Source: Nemertoderma westbladi (Eukaryota > Xenacoelomorpha > Nemertodermatida > Nemertodermatidae). Taken from it: a stretch of 64,000 bases of DNA. Positions 1 to 11,330 of the stretch are shown piece after piece. The stretch spans positions 37,414-101,413 of the forward strand of contig JAUCBJ010000412.1 in assembly GCA_032718475.1 (NCBI GenBank), written 5' to 3'. The notes beneath the pieces were generated by a model. That model made no database searches, was not told the DNA's origin, and worked only from the letters and a program-made list of their open reading frames with translations. Within the stretch, counting starts at the first letter, position 1, and each line of letters begins with the position of its first letter. The position numbers and the translations under genes were made by a program.

Positions 1-1
1 G

Positions 2-1084
2 GCAGTCGGCACTATGTATGACGCCTGTCTGGTTTGCAAGAGGGTGAACGCCAGAGTATTGGAACAGGAGATGGCTGAACTCCCGGAAGCGAGAGTGCAG
101 GCATATGACCCACCCTTTACGAACACAGGGGTGGATTGTTTTGGTCCGATTGAAGCAAAGAGTGGACGGCTGACCCACAAGCGATGGGGTCTGCTACTGA
201 CATGCATGGCTAGTAGAGCCATACACATTGAGCGTGTGGCAGACATGTCGACCAAATCTCTGCTCCTGGCCTTGAAGAGATTTATGGCCAGGAGAGGACT
301 AGTAAAGGCGTTCTACTCCGATAAGGGTACAAACTTTGTCGGAGGGAATAGCGAGTTGAACGCGGCTCATAAAGCGGCACAGAATAAGGAAATTTCTGCA
401 GCACTTTTGCCGCAAAGAGTAGAGTGGAGATTTAATACTCCAGAAAGTCCTTGGAGAGGAGGAAATTGGGAGCGTTTAGTTCGCTCTGTGAAGCAGGCCA
501 TTGCTAAGACGTTGCCTGTAAACAAACAACTTACCGACGACGAACTGGTCACAGCTTTCATTGAAATCGAGCATACCCTAAACTCGAGGCCGATAGCTAT
601 GTTGCCAGACGGTGTTGCATTAACGCCGAATCATTTGCTAATGCAGAGTCCAGCATTTCTTGTGCCGGCATCAGAACCCGTTAGTGCCGACCTATATAGT
701 CGTAAGAGCTGGAAAATGACTCAATTAGTCGCGTACACATTCTGGGAATATTGGCGGGAATACTATCTTCCCACCATATCCACCAGAACAAAGTGGTACA
801 AAACGGTTCGGAGTCTCCAAAGGGGAGACTACGTACTGATAACCGAGCCGATTGTCAAGAGAAAGTATTGGGAGACAGGAGTGATCTTGCATATACACCC
901 AGACGTGCAAAACATAGTGCGCACAGTCACTGTGAAAATTAGGTGCAAGTGTCCGCACCCAAAAAAGTGTAAAACTAATGGTTTGCACACCTTGGACCGA
1001 CCGGTCCAAGATATTGTGTTATTAGAGGAGACACGTATCGAGACGGGAGATTATAATTTGTCTCCTGCCTCTAAACTGAATTAG
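2..1084 (+). CDS. BEL/Pao-type integrase, C-terminal part of a pol polyprotein (5' end outside window)
   Basis: The frame is open to the window edge, so the apparent ATG at 14 is internal. Just after it lies a CLVC pair, the second half of the H2C2 zinc-binding domain that precedes retroviral-type integrases. The core shows the D-D-E residues: D in GVDCFGP (codon at 134), D in YSDKGTNF (codon at 320) and E in GGNWERL 51 residues later. The C-terminal part has the RGDYVLI and LDRPVQDIVLLEE blocks of the DUF5641-like domain that ends BEL/Pao pol proteins. The role would be to insert element DNA into the host chromosome. The reading frame is clean to its TAG stop. It has the same motif order and D-to-E spacing as the integrase at 14216-15712. 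Lineage is well supported; whether the missing upstream part holds protease and reverse transcriptase cannot be seen. Confidence 0.9.
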   Translation, partial: AVGTMYDACLVCKRVNARVLEQEMAELPEARVQAYDPPFTNTGVDCFGPIEAKSGRLTHKRWGLLLTCMASRAIHIERVADMSTKSLLLALKRFMARRGLVKAFYSDKGTNFVGGNSELNAAHKAAQNKEISAALLPQRVEWRFNTPESPWRGGNWERLVRSVKQAIAKTLPVNKQLTDDELVTAFIEIEHTLNSRPIAMLPDGVALTPNHLLMQSPAFLVPASEPVSADLYSRKSWKMTQLVAYTFWEYWREYYLPTISTRTKWYKTVRSLQRGDYVLITEPIVKRKYWETGVILHIHPDVQNIVRTVTVKIRCKCPHPKKCKTNGLHTLDRPVQDIVLLEETRIETGDYNLSPASKLN

Positions 1085-1846
1085 TGTTGGACGCAACTCA
1101 CTTCGTATGCATTCCTCGTATGCAAATACAAGGAAATGCATAGGAGCGGGGTTGTGGTGATTTGCGTTGAGTTTTGTCTAGTGGGTATCAAAACAAAATT
1201 TTATTTTCAAAAATTTTGAAAAATTTAAAATTTTAAAAAATTAGAAGTGAACCCAAGACAATTCCAGACGCTGTGTATAGACGCGTTTTAGAATTCGTCT
1301 ATAGATAAACAGTAATTTGAAAAGTCGTGAAGCCTGGAAAATAGCATTTAGAAACCATGGTGACGGCTATATTACGTAGGAGTGTAAATTGAGTTTAGCA
1401 ACTTCCACAGATTGGTGCCAACAGTGCAACTAAGGTGCTAAAGGTTAGTAGCACCAGAGGCGTACATGGACCCCACTCAGTAGTTTGCAGGATGTGTGAT
1501 GTTCGATTATCAAACCTGTGGGTTTGGTATAGTCGAGTATTGTGGCTATAGTCCTTTCTAACTACTGTAGTTTAGTACGAGTAATGGGAGTAGTTTGGGC
1601 ATCAAAAAGTGAGTTGGTCACGGCCAGTTTATCTCCAAAGTTTTTGCGCTATGCATGGGAATAGGTTAGAGGATAGTTAGTTAGGAAGAGACGGGATCTA
1701 GAGAGTCGAACCTGAACTGCTGGAAGGCGGGGGGGGGGGTTCGGGAGGTCTGTCCTTCGGCGACATCTAACTGATTTACCCATAGTGTAATTGGTTACGT
1801 AACGGCACTTATTGGGATATATATATATGTATATACGCGAGGCATA
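1085..1846. other. Non-coding spacer between integrase and zinc-knuckle frame
   Basis: No convincing ORF. It holds an AT-rich stretch near 1190-1245, a copy of the CAAACC-type palindrome at 1511-1527, a G run at about 1730-1739 and a short TA repeat at 1819-1834 just ahead of the next start codon. It could be a leader for the following frame or the remains of an element boundary. Confidence 0.5.
1511..1527. repeat. Dispersed palindrome, copy 1 of 4
   Basis: Reads CAAACCTGTGGGTTTGG, a one-mismatch version of the palindrome CAAACCCGCGGGTTTG found again at 2619-2636, 4214-4229 and 5711-5727. Confidence 0.7.
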
Positions 1847-2618
1847 ATGGAGAGGGATATTAGAGCGCAACCGCGCAGAGGATTTACTGCCAGAGAGGAG
1901 GCGGAGCTACCATTCGCGCGACCAGGATGTAAAGACTCTAACGTTTACTACCATGGGCGGTCCGTGATGGAGCTAAACGGGAAATACAAGCCGAGTTATG
2001 ATAAAGAATTACGGAGGGAAAGAATGAGAGCGTTGGGGGACCGGATGGAAGTTTTGCGGAGAGAGTATCGCACGCGGTATCCCTACGACTTCGCTTTGGA
2101 CGTGTGTGACATCAGCGCAGATCCGGACGAGGAAATCGCATGACTATACCATATGAATATGTATTTACGACATGAGGAGCCTCTACCTGCAGTCTGAGAC
2201 CAGTTCGACGGAATGCATCTATACCGGAGGACTCGAGGTGAGGATCAGGAGACGCCGAAAGTCTTCAGCGTATACAAGCTCTTCTACAAGTGTGGTGAAT
2301 GCATGAATAAACAAGATGTGGCGATTCCCGACCGATTAGACGAGCAACATCCGGAACCGATATTAACGCGATGTCCAGCTCACCAATTCCTTAGATACAA
2401 CGAGGGAGGTTACCCGATGAGCAACCCGATGATCAGTATCGACTTCAGCGGAAAGCGACCTCCGAGACCCATTACGCCGACCGTTACGACATTGGATCCG
2501 TATACGGAGATTAAACCCTGTTCGACACCCAGTTTGATAGAGACGGCAGCGGCCATTTCGCTGTACCGAGCCTACAAGGATCTAGAGGCGCGGCGCGAAG
2601 CGGCGCGGGACTCGGGTA

Positions 2619-2636
2619 CCAAACCCGCGGGTTTGG
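2619..2636. repeat. Dispersed palindrome, copy 2 of 4
   Basis: CCAAACCCGCGGGTTTGG, a perfect 18-bp palindrome inside the zinc-knuckle frame, read as codons ACC AAA CCC GCG GGT TTG. Confidence 0.8.
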
Positions 2637-4213
2637 AGCTCTCGAGTCCCTGGACTGCGTTTACTTCACCTCACCGAGTGAGAAGCCTCACGCCTGAGCA
2701 TCAGGACGACATAGACGCGTTGCGGCAGGAGGAGCGAGCGGCGAAGGCGAAAGAGTTATTTGAGAACAGGATAGCGGAGTATAATAAGACCGCGGATAGA
2801 CATCAAGAGGAGACGAGGAGAGTGACCGGATTTGTTCCACAGGTCGCATCTCAACCCGGACCGGTGTATTATTCCGACGGCACCGAACCTGCGATATTAG
2901 TAGATCATCCGGAGTTGCGAGAAGCGATACGATTCTTGCCGATGGTAAGAATGGCGGACCATTGGAACGTTGACTGTCTACGGGAAGTTTTATGCGCGAA
3001 GTTCTTGCGTGATGTCCCAATGCAGATCACAGATTACGACACGTTGGATAAGATTGGAGCTCCGGGGAAGGAGAGTAAGCTATTCGGATGGTTGGATAAG
3101 TACATCAAGGTATGGGTCGCGGTGGCTACATTCCCAGATGACGAGGAGGTAGACCAGACGTGGCTGAGGAGGAAGGGTTCTTATACCCGATATGATGACC
3201 ACAAGGCTATCGAGCGCATGTGGACCCCATCAGACGAGATTCAGCGTCAGTGGAGGAAAACGGAGGAATCACTGCAGGATTGGAGGGTGATGTTCTACGA
3301 CAATGAAGGAGGGTCCCATCAGGAATGTTTGACCAGCAAGTGTATTCAAATTCGTGCGGCCGATGGTGTGACTCATGTGTTTATGCGTGTGAGGGCGGAT
3401 CGAGAGAGACCGGAGCCCATCATAACGACACAATATCGGAAGGGGAAGGATCCTAGGGAACAGATTTTGGAGGTATGCAGGCGAGGAGGTATGCACGGAG
3501 CGGAGCGTATCGACGCCAGGATGCTACCCAAGAAAGTTAGAGAGGCTATTCTCAACCAAGATTACGTCAAGGTGGGATCGGGAGTCCAGAGTGATTTGGA
3601 GAGCGACTTCAACGCCATGACTGATCTGGAAGATAGATTGCCGAGACCGTTTGTCGACACCAAGCTATTGTTGCTATGGGCACAGGATATTGGAATTTAT
3701 AGGGAGTATCCCAACTCTGCCAAGACTGGTATTGGCTTTATAGTACACTTGTTGTATAATTGGGACTTTAAGTTAAAGACGCAGAAGAAGTACGAGGAGG
3801 CGTATGGTGAATACAACACGCCACCGGGAGCGGAGTTCAAATCCCACTTCAAGCGGCAAGCGTTAGTGTATTGGAACATTTGCGCGCCACCCCGTGCGTC
3901 ACTACAATATTATTTGGTGCTTGAGTCGAACACGGTGACTTGTTTATGAGCGGATATCGTTGCGCGAGTTTTGAAGCGTCATCCATTGGTATTCGGAGGA
4001 GATCAATACGTTCGCTCGAAAGGGGGAATCCAATCCGACGTGATGAAGCGTTTCTTAACCCCGTTCTTCAAGCAATCGTTAGAGAATACGTCGATGGTTA
4101 GGAGAGGATTAGCGATATTCGAAGGAGTATATCGACAGAACATCGGAGATTTGGGAGACCGACCGTCGATGGAATATCCGACGCCAGAAGCTTTGGAGAA
4201 GTGGTTCGGGCAT

Positions 4214-4229
4214 CAAACCCGCGGGTTTG
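4214..4229. repeat. Dispersed palindrome, copy 3 of 4
   Basis: CAAACCCGCGGGTTTG, again inside the zinc-knuckle frame but read in a different phase (CAA ACC CGC GGG TTT), so the conserved thing is the DNA or RNA word, not the peptide. Confidence 0.8.
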
Positions 4230-5491
4230 GTACTCCCTTCCACTCGGAGGCTGATAGACCTGTTAAGGAGGGCTGGCCGGAGACGTTAGTAGAGGTGTTC
4301 GGAGTAGATCTTCCGGTGGAGAAGACATATCCGAAACGAACGCAGGAGGAAATATTGGAGATAGAGGACAAGGGCGAGGATGTTTACTTTGTTCCGGATC
4401 GACAACCGTTGACCGGAGAGGACGACATCGTATTAGACATTGGGAAGGAAGGAAGTGCGAAACCGATTGGAGACCTCATATACGAGAGGGCCTGGTTTCC
4501 ACAAGCGCGTAGGTGCAAATTGTGCGGCAGCACAAGGCACAATCTAAAGTCGTGCGACGCGGTAGTAGAGGCGGCGCATAAGGTCTGTCGTTGGTGTAAT
4601 GAGACCGACCATTCGTTTCACACGTGCACCGTCTTCATTTCTCAATGTGGATATTGTGGGGTAAAGGGACATCGTAGCGCGAGATGTCAGCTGCGAGATG
4701 ATTCCTTTCAAAACCATAGCGCTAACCTACTTCGGGAGATGTTAGATAAGTGGGAGGGTGTGGCCGATTACCATATTCAAGTGCAGATGCGTTGGTTACC
4801 ATTTAAAGCGGGATATGGGTTTTGGGCGGTAGACCCATCGCATGTTGCGTACGAGCCATATCTACAATCGCTACCACAATATCAGGAGCTCATCCTAACT
4901 GCTCAAGACCTTCCACAGAACACTGGAGTTATCGTAGTCCGAGAATACTTCAGACAATTGAACATGGACAATAAGTACACATGGAACTTCGTTGCTATTT
5001 GCGATCGCATCACGAAGGGTGTATTTACGGAGACTAGAAAAGTGGTACGCGCGCGAGGTGATTGGAGGATGGCGGCTATACAATACCGCAACGAATTCTT
5101 GTTGACTCATGTGCCAGTGGGTTCATTGACCGCTGAGAGGATACAGGAGCAAAGGATCGCAGCGACCACAGCGACGACCGCTGGAGCTCAAGGCTTGCGG
5201 AAAGAACCAGGAGGAGGGGTCCAAGACAAGCGTCAAGTCAAGGACGACCACTACCACTCTATTATAGAAGCACAGAGGTTGCAGCGCAAGGCGCAGGGGG
5301 CGTCGGAGAAGGCGCGAGTGCAACTGCATAAGGAAGAGTTGGCGGAAGCGACCACGGGAGCGCGACAATTGGGACGAGGCCGAGGAAGAAGCACAAGCCG
5401 GGAGTCTGTCGGGGCTCAGGGAACGTCGTCGCCGGTTCCGGGAGTGACGCCTCACGGACGCCGTCAACGGAGTCGACTGGAGGTAGATTAG

Positions 5492-6030
5492 TGTATCTGG
5501 GAAGAGGGCGAAAGAGAGGAGCGAGCCCAAAGAACCCAGGAGCGGGTCGATAATACATTATAGCACAGGGCGACAGACTCTAGATATATACATCATCGTC
5601 GCTCTGATGTATATTGTAGCATTTGGAAATCTTCGACTAGACTCATATACACTAGTTGAGTTATTTTGGAATTTATATTATGAGAGAGGCGAAGGAAGTG
5701 ATTGGGGAGACAAACCTGCGGGTTTGGCTTACTCCTTTCACTTGCCCTAGCCAATTTTATATTTGATTTTGTATGTAGTAATCATTATGTAGTAAGAATG
5801 AACGAGAAACAATATTTTGTAAATTTAATTTGTATGTAATAATCGTTAAACAATGAGAGAGATAATATTTTTGTAAATTTAATTTGTATGTAATTCATTA
5901 TGCAATATCTATAGCAATATTTGTAAATAGTAGGATTTGTAGTATCAAGTGTTTAGATTGGTTGGAAGAAATTTATTTTGTTTTGTATACATCACCTTAT
6001 ACTCTTCTACAATTGGAGGGAAACATTGTA
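5492..6030. other. 3' flank of zinc-knuckle frame with palindrome copy 4 and a ~58-bp duplication
   Basis: No ORF. Purine-rich stretches at about 5497-5524 and 5683-5708 could serve as a polypurine tract if this is a retroelement 3' end. The fourth palindrome copy (CAAACCTGCGGGTTTGG) is at 5711-5727. From about 5762 to 5895 a degenerate ~58-bp unit containing AATTTAATTTGTATGTA is repeated two to three times. Confidence 0.45.
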
Positions 6031-6069
6031 TGATTTCCCTTGGAGCGGTGTTACGGTATATGGCGCTGT

Positions 6070-6172
6070 ATCCACATTATTAGTCGTTATACTGTATGCA
6101 TTATTAGTCCGTTATGCAGTATGCAATATTAGTCCGTTATACTGTACGTAATATTAGTCCATTGTGCAGCAT
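6070..6172 (+). repeat. Degenerate ~30-bp tandem repeat
   Basis: About three to four units built on ATATTAGTCCGTTATACTGTA, varying at several positions. It sits upstream of the CCAAT/TATA region and could be an enhancer-like repeat of an LTR; that role is inferred. Confidence 0.6.
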
Positions 6173-6485
6173 GATATTTTAGATAAGGCATAATAACGCA
6201 GTGGTATTTAGATAGGGAAATCGAAACACCCATATATTTGAATCCATCCATTTTGTATAGTATGTAGCCCTACCTACGTAATTTTGTATTAGGATATATG
6301 TAGATAGTTCCAGGGTAGCGAGTTTATTCGGACCCTGGATTTTGTGCTTGCTGATATTAGCATCGATAGGGCTAGCATATAGGGACGCTGTCCTGGCCAT
6401 TCAGCAGCCAGGGACGTGAACCATTACCATATATGGTAATAATTTGAGGTTTGGGCAAGCGATAGGGCTACAATCCGGCCTCCTT

Positions 6486-6596
6486 ATTGGACTAACTGCT
6501 TCCAGGTTGGTCTAATGCTAGCACGGACTGGAGAGCCAATAGGAGAGCGATTGAGTCACCCTATTGCATCACCCCATCCGGATCACCTATAAATTG
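6486..6596 (+). promoter_or_regulatory. Candidate polymerase II promoter (LTR-like)
   Basis: An inverted CCAAT box (TTATTGG, about 6484-6490), a direct CCAAT (AGCCAAT, 6534-6540) and a TATAAA at 6588-6593 stand in normal promoter order and spacing. Transcription would start near 6620. The downstream 1.5 kb carries no long ORF. If the upstream frames form one retroelement, this could be its 3' LTR; the matching 5' LTR would lie outside the window, so this cannot be confirmed. Confidence 0.4.
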
Positions 6597-8830
6597 GCGG
6601 TGTGCCGGTAGAGCCTCACATGACACCTCACATGATCTGCTATCACCTTTGTACTTGTTGAGCTGTCTCTATTCAATTTTGACGGATATTTTAGCGTATT
6701 TTCTGCAATTTGCTAATTTTGATTAATTTCTTGGAATGATTTGCTAGTGCGATTACTCTCGATTGTGTTTCTCAATTAATTCCTTCGATTACTGCTAATT
6801 ACAACTGAACTATGATTTCTACTTTTGATTAATGGTTCTATGTGATTCCTTTCTGCGCAATAATCCTAAGGGATTTCTGAGACTGTCAGACTTTGTGATT
6901 TGCATGCGCCGCTACGGTAGCTATTAGCATAATGGAGGGCTAAGGTGCCAGTGGGCGGTGGGCACATCGGGGGGTTGAGCGACTAGGAGAGAGCGGAGGA
7001 TTCAAAGCGGGCAACGCTGGCTAGGGTCACCGTTGCGGGCGGGTATCTTGCACTGTAACACGCAGACCATTCGCCGATACAGTAACTAGGGGGCTGATGA
7101 TCCAGGTTTTGTCTCTATTTAGTATTAGGGGGGCAGGAATCGGGTTAGTTAGGAATCCTAGATGTATCCGGGAGAGGCCTGCGCGTACTACAACGTTGAG
7201 TGTAGAGTACGAGTAGTGAATCGCATAATTGTGGGCTATACAGTAGTTAACTGCATAATTGCGAACTGTGATTTCTGACGCTGATTGGTGTGTTATTGAA
7301 GTGTGCCTATGATTATGAATGTTTAGGTAGGCGCCCTTTTCTTTTGATTGATTTCTATTTCTTAGTTACAATAATTAGTTACTGATTAGGTCAAAGTAAT
7401 ACGGCAATTTAGGCTATTACTAGCGAAACCTGTTGCGTAATAAATTAGAATTACGTATTCTGGAACTCTTAGTAATTAGTACGCTGTTAAATATTTGTGA
7501 CTGTAATTGATTAGTAAAAATTAAGAATTAGTACGCAGCATAGCGGAGAGTAGCTAAGGTAATAATTAGAGTACTGTAAACTATTCACGCTGAGCGGTTA
7601 TTTGCACTAGCGGGCAATCAGCTAGATCGCACTATTCGGTACGCACGATACGCTAGTAATTTGCTGGCCTAAAGCCAGCCGCAGGCAAGTTTAGACCCAG
7701 AGTGGTACTATCCACGTAAAAACAATTACTGTATCATTTTGATTATTTTAAATATTCTCGCATTCACACATTACGTTAGGGAACCTCCAGTATTCGCGAT
7801 TAGAAAGACGTAGACAATAGCGTGTTTTAATAGTGATAGAATTAGGCGTAAGAATACTCTGAGTGCAAGGCCTCTCGCACTCGTCTTAAGTAAGCTTAGG
7901 GAGCCGACTCGGGTTTATTGTTTTGGTTATTCCCGCGTGGCTCATAGATTCGAACAGTTAGCTCTCTATCGAGCGATCGGTAGAGAAAGGAACAAGCGAT
8001 TTTGCAGGAGTTGTGTAAAATTAGTAAAATATATTAGCGGACGGCAGATTAGCGCCATCCAACGGTAAGTAGCGGTTTTGTATTTAGCCACCTTTACAAT
8101 TTAGTAATATCACGCTCCTGATCCCCTTTACTTAACAGTAGAGCATTCTTTGTGTCTTATTGGTTAGGCGAGAGCTCATTAGGTTGACAGAAGGATATTA
8201 ACGGGTATTGGTCTGTTCAACAGTTCTGCTGTTAGTATAGAGGTCGCGGTTGTTTATCAAATTTAGTAAAAAATACGATACGAAAAATAGAAAGGCAATA
8301 AAGAATATAACCATTTATGTAACGCTTCATAAAGTACCACTTTATAGGAAAACAGTTGTTACTTGATTATTAATACGTAATTTAATTCAAAAATTGAAAT
8401 GTTTATTTTTGACGGAAAAATGTTCATGTTGATCTCATCACTTCGGCACATCGCCCGAAACACAGGAGATGACAACTACAACTGGAATTCCAAACCAACC
8501 AACAGTCTACTGGGTCTCAGATTGCTTCTACCCATCGTTTGAACTTCTTCTATAGGCTAAACCATAAGTAAACACGGACGCCGACTTCCGCTCATAGGAA
8601 TCGTTGACTCGGTGATTCGTGGACACTTTTGGAGACGCTATCCGAACTTTTACCAGATGGACGGAGTTCCGGTTTACTGTGTTGTCAACATCCATGACGC
8701 TTGCCAGAAATTGATCACTCTTCTCCGCCTGGAGGTTGGACTTTGGAAAATTAATCTGAAAAATAATATAGATAAATACACTAAAGATACAATAAATGAA
8801 GCATAATAAAGACGTAATAAAGAATACAGT
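6597..8830. other. Non-coding stretch, possible LTR body and flank
   Basis: No ORF I would call a gene. The stretch at about 6900-7150 is G-rich. Elsewhere it is AT-rich with many TAGTAATTAG-like words. Short ORFs on both strands near 8528-8854 overlap each other and have no recognisable motif. Confidence 0.4.
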
Positions 8831-10281
8831 CAACCTTACCCAAACTCCACTCAAACGTCATTCTAACATACCCAAACGCCACTCAAACGGCATTCTAACA
8901 TAACCAAACGCCACCCAAACGTCATTCTAACATAACAAAACTCTATCCAAACGACAGTCTAACATACCCAAACGGCAGTCTATATTGCACAAGCGCCACC
9001 CAAACCTGCAAACGGCAGTCTAACTTACCAAAACGCCACTCAAACAGCATTCTAAGATACACAAGCGCCACCCAAAGGACAGTCTACCTTACCCAAATGC
9101 CACCCAAACGGCAGTGCTACCTTACCTAAACGCCACACAAACGTCAGTCCACCTTACCCAAACGCCACCCAAACGGCAGTCTACCTTACTCAAACGCCAC
9201 ACAAATGGCATTCTAACATACCCAAACGCCACCCAAACGGCATTCTAACATAGACAAACGCCACTCAAACGGCATTATAACATACCCAACGCCACCCAAA
9301 CGGCATTCTAACATACCCAACGTCAAACAAACGGCATTCTAACATACCCAAACGCCACGCAAACGGCACTCTAACATACCCAAACGCCACCCAAACGGCA
9401 TTCTACCTTACCCAAACGGCATTCAAACATACCCAAACGCCACCCGAACGGCATTCTAACATACCCAAACGGCATTCTAACATAACCAAACGTCACTCAA
9501 ACGGCATTACAACATAACCAAACGCCACACGAACGGCAGTCCACCTTACCCAAACGCCACCCAAACGGCAGTCTACCTTACTTAAACATAACTCAAGCGG
9601 CATTCTAACATACCCAAACGCCACCCAAACGGCATTCTAACATACACAACGCCACACAAACGGCAATCTAACATACCCAAACGCCACCCAAACGGCATTC
9701 TAACATACCCAAACGGCATTCTAACACAACCAAACGCCACTCAAATGGCATTCCAACATAACCAAACGCCACACTAACGGCAGTCCACCTTACCCAAACT
9801 CCACCCAAACGGCAGTCTACCTTACTTAAACATCACTTAAACGGCATTCTAACATACCCAAACGCCACCCAAACGGCAGTCTACCTTACCCAAACTCCAC
9901 CCAAACGGCATTCTAGAATACCCAAACGCCACCCAAACGGCATTCTATCATACACAAACGCCACCCAAACGGCATTCCACCTTACCCAAACACCACCCAA
10001 ACGGCAGTCTACCTTACCCAAACGGCATTCTAACATACCCAAACGCCACCCAAACGGCATTCTAGCATACCCAAACTCCACCCAAACGGCATTCTAACAT
10101 ACCCAAATGCCACCCAAACGGCATTCTAACATACACAAACGCCACCCAAACGGCATTCAACCTTACCCAAACACCACCCAAACGGCAGTCTACCTTACCC
10201 AAACGGCATTCTAACATACCAAAAATCACCCAAACGGCATTCTAACATACCCAAACCCCACTCAAACGGCATTCTAACATA
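8831..10281 (+). repeat. 32-bp minisatellite, left part
   Basis: About 45 degenerate units of roughly CATACCCAAACGCCACCC followed by AAACGGCATTCTAA. Two sub-types alternate: ...GGCATTCTAACATA and ...GGCAGTCTACCTTA. Units are internally repetitive (CCCAAACG occurs twice per unit). Reverse-strand ORFs over it are by-products of the repeat. The array resumes at 11092 after an inserted element. Confidence 0.95.
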
Positions 10282-11091
10282 GGGGCCGTCCAAGTATGAC
10301 GTCAGCACTTTAGGGGGGGGAGGGGGGTTGGGAAAATCTGATGACGTGCTGATGAGGGGAGGGGAGGGGGTCAGCCAAAATCTGACGTCAGCATGTTCAT
10401 TTATAGGTGCTAGAAGAGATATAGCAGAAGAGTAAATAGCTTGCCTATTTTAATTGTTCGAAGCCCCCGAAGGCCCGTAGCACGACCTTCTGTTTCAGTT
10501 ACCAGTCACCATGTTTCAGTGATTAGGACGCGTTCTACTGGGGTACTGCGGTACTGGGGTTCGCCTGAAAATGAAACATTAATCGCTAAGCTAATGATTG
10601 TTAGAGACTGCAGTACCGGTACCTCTACCGGTTCATATAGGCCTATTATTAGCTTATGTTTGTTTATTATCATTCATAAACTGCTGTCGCATCAGGTACA
10701 AGTACAGTATGTAAACGATAGGCTATCCTACTACAACTCTATACCTTCCTATATACAGTAGATAAGCTATGTAACTACAGCCAGCCCCCGTGCCCGCCCC
10801 CTCCAATGCAATATAATACCTCCTTTATCCTGCTGAAAAGTTTTATTATTCTTTTGCAATATTTGATAATTTATTCTTTCTTGGCATACACTTAACTAAT
10901 TTAATTCGTGATTCGACAAGTGATTATAAATAATCTTCATAATATAATAGTTTATTACAAATTTTTTTTTAATCTGATTTAGGGGGGGGGGGGGGGGGGG
11001 GGGTCAACGCCTATCTGATGACATCTGATTTAGGGGAGGGAGGGGGTCAACATTTTGGGGAAAAGTGCAGACGTCATACTTGGACGGCCCC
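10282..11091. mobile_element. 810-bp non-autonomous inverted-repeat DNA element inside the minisatellite
   Basis: Ends are inverted repeats of about 30 bp starting GGGGCCGTCCAAGTATGACG, with one mismatch between the two sides, followed inward by G-rich tracts. The host unit reads ...AACATACCC..., and here ATA appears on both sides (10279-10281 and 11092-11094), giving a 3-bp target duplication. No transposase ORF is present; the 106-codon ORF inside has no recognisable domain. GGGGCCGTCC-type ends occur in several eukaryotic cut-and-paste families, so I leave the superfamily open. Confidence 0.85.
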
Positions 11092-11330
11092 ATACCCAAA
11101 CGCCACCCAAACGACATTCTACTGTACCTGACCCAAACGCCACTCAAACGGCATTCTAACATAGGCCTACCCAAACGCCAAATCAAACGGCATTCTAACA
11201 TACTGACATACCCCTACGCCACCCTAACGGCATTCTAACATAGGCCTACCCAAACAGCCAAACGCCACCCAAACGGCATTCTAACATAGGCCCACCCAAA
11301 CGGCAGTCTAACATACAGACATATACCCGC
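11092..11330 (+). repeat. 32-bp minisatellite, right part
   Basis: Continuation of the array interrupted by the 810-bp element. Units here are more diverged and include TAGGCCTACC insertions between units. Confidence 0.85.

Larger units (their letters stand above)
1847..5491 (+). pseudogene. Long zinc-knuckle (Gag-like) reading frame with three in-frame TGA codons
   Basis: Three ORFs (1847-2143, 2213-3949, 3971-5491) lie in one frame and are separated only by TGA codons at 2141, 2195 and 3947; there is no TAA or TAG before the final TAG at 5489. Read as one unit it would span about 1,210 codons. The C-terminal third has three tandem CCHC knuckles of the form CX2CX4HX4C (CKLCGSTRHNLKSC, CRWCNETDHSFHTC, CGYCGVKGHRSARC; about 4519-4689), as in retroelement Gag proteins that bind nucleic acid. 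The middle part has a CX2C...CX2H group (KCGEC, then RCPAH, 2290-2380), perhaps another zinc site. The tail is Arg/Ser/Gln-rich. I do not recognise the rest. Arg is often coded CGA, so CGA-to-TGA decay explains all three stops; readthrough is the alternative. It follows an integrase, the reverse of normal gag-pol order. Confidence 0.65.

Noticed and set aside
2141-3949. In-frame TGA codons as selenocysteine
   Set aside because: No SECIS-like hairpin was recognised downstream and the protein type gives no reason for selenium; CpG decay explains the codons.
5123-5558. Reverse-strand ORFs of 98 and 135 codons
   Set aside because: Shadows of the zinc-knuckle frame on the opposite strand.
9881-10081. 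Reverse ORF rich in FGWRLG
   Set aside because: Direct product of the 32-bp minisatellite.
10441-10761. 106-codon ORF as transposase of the 810-bp element
   Set aside because: Too short and without catalytic or zinc motifs.
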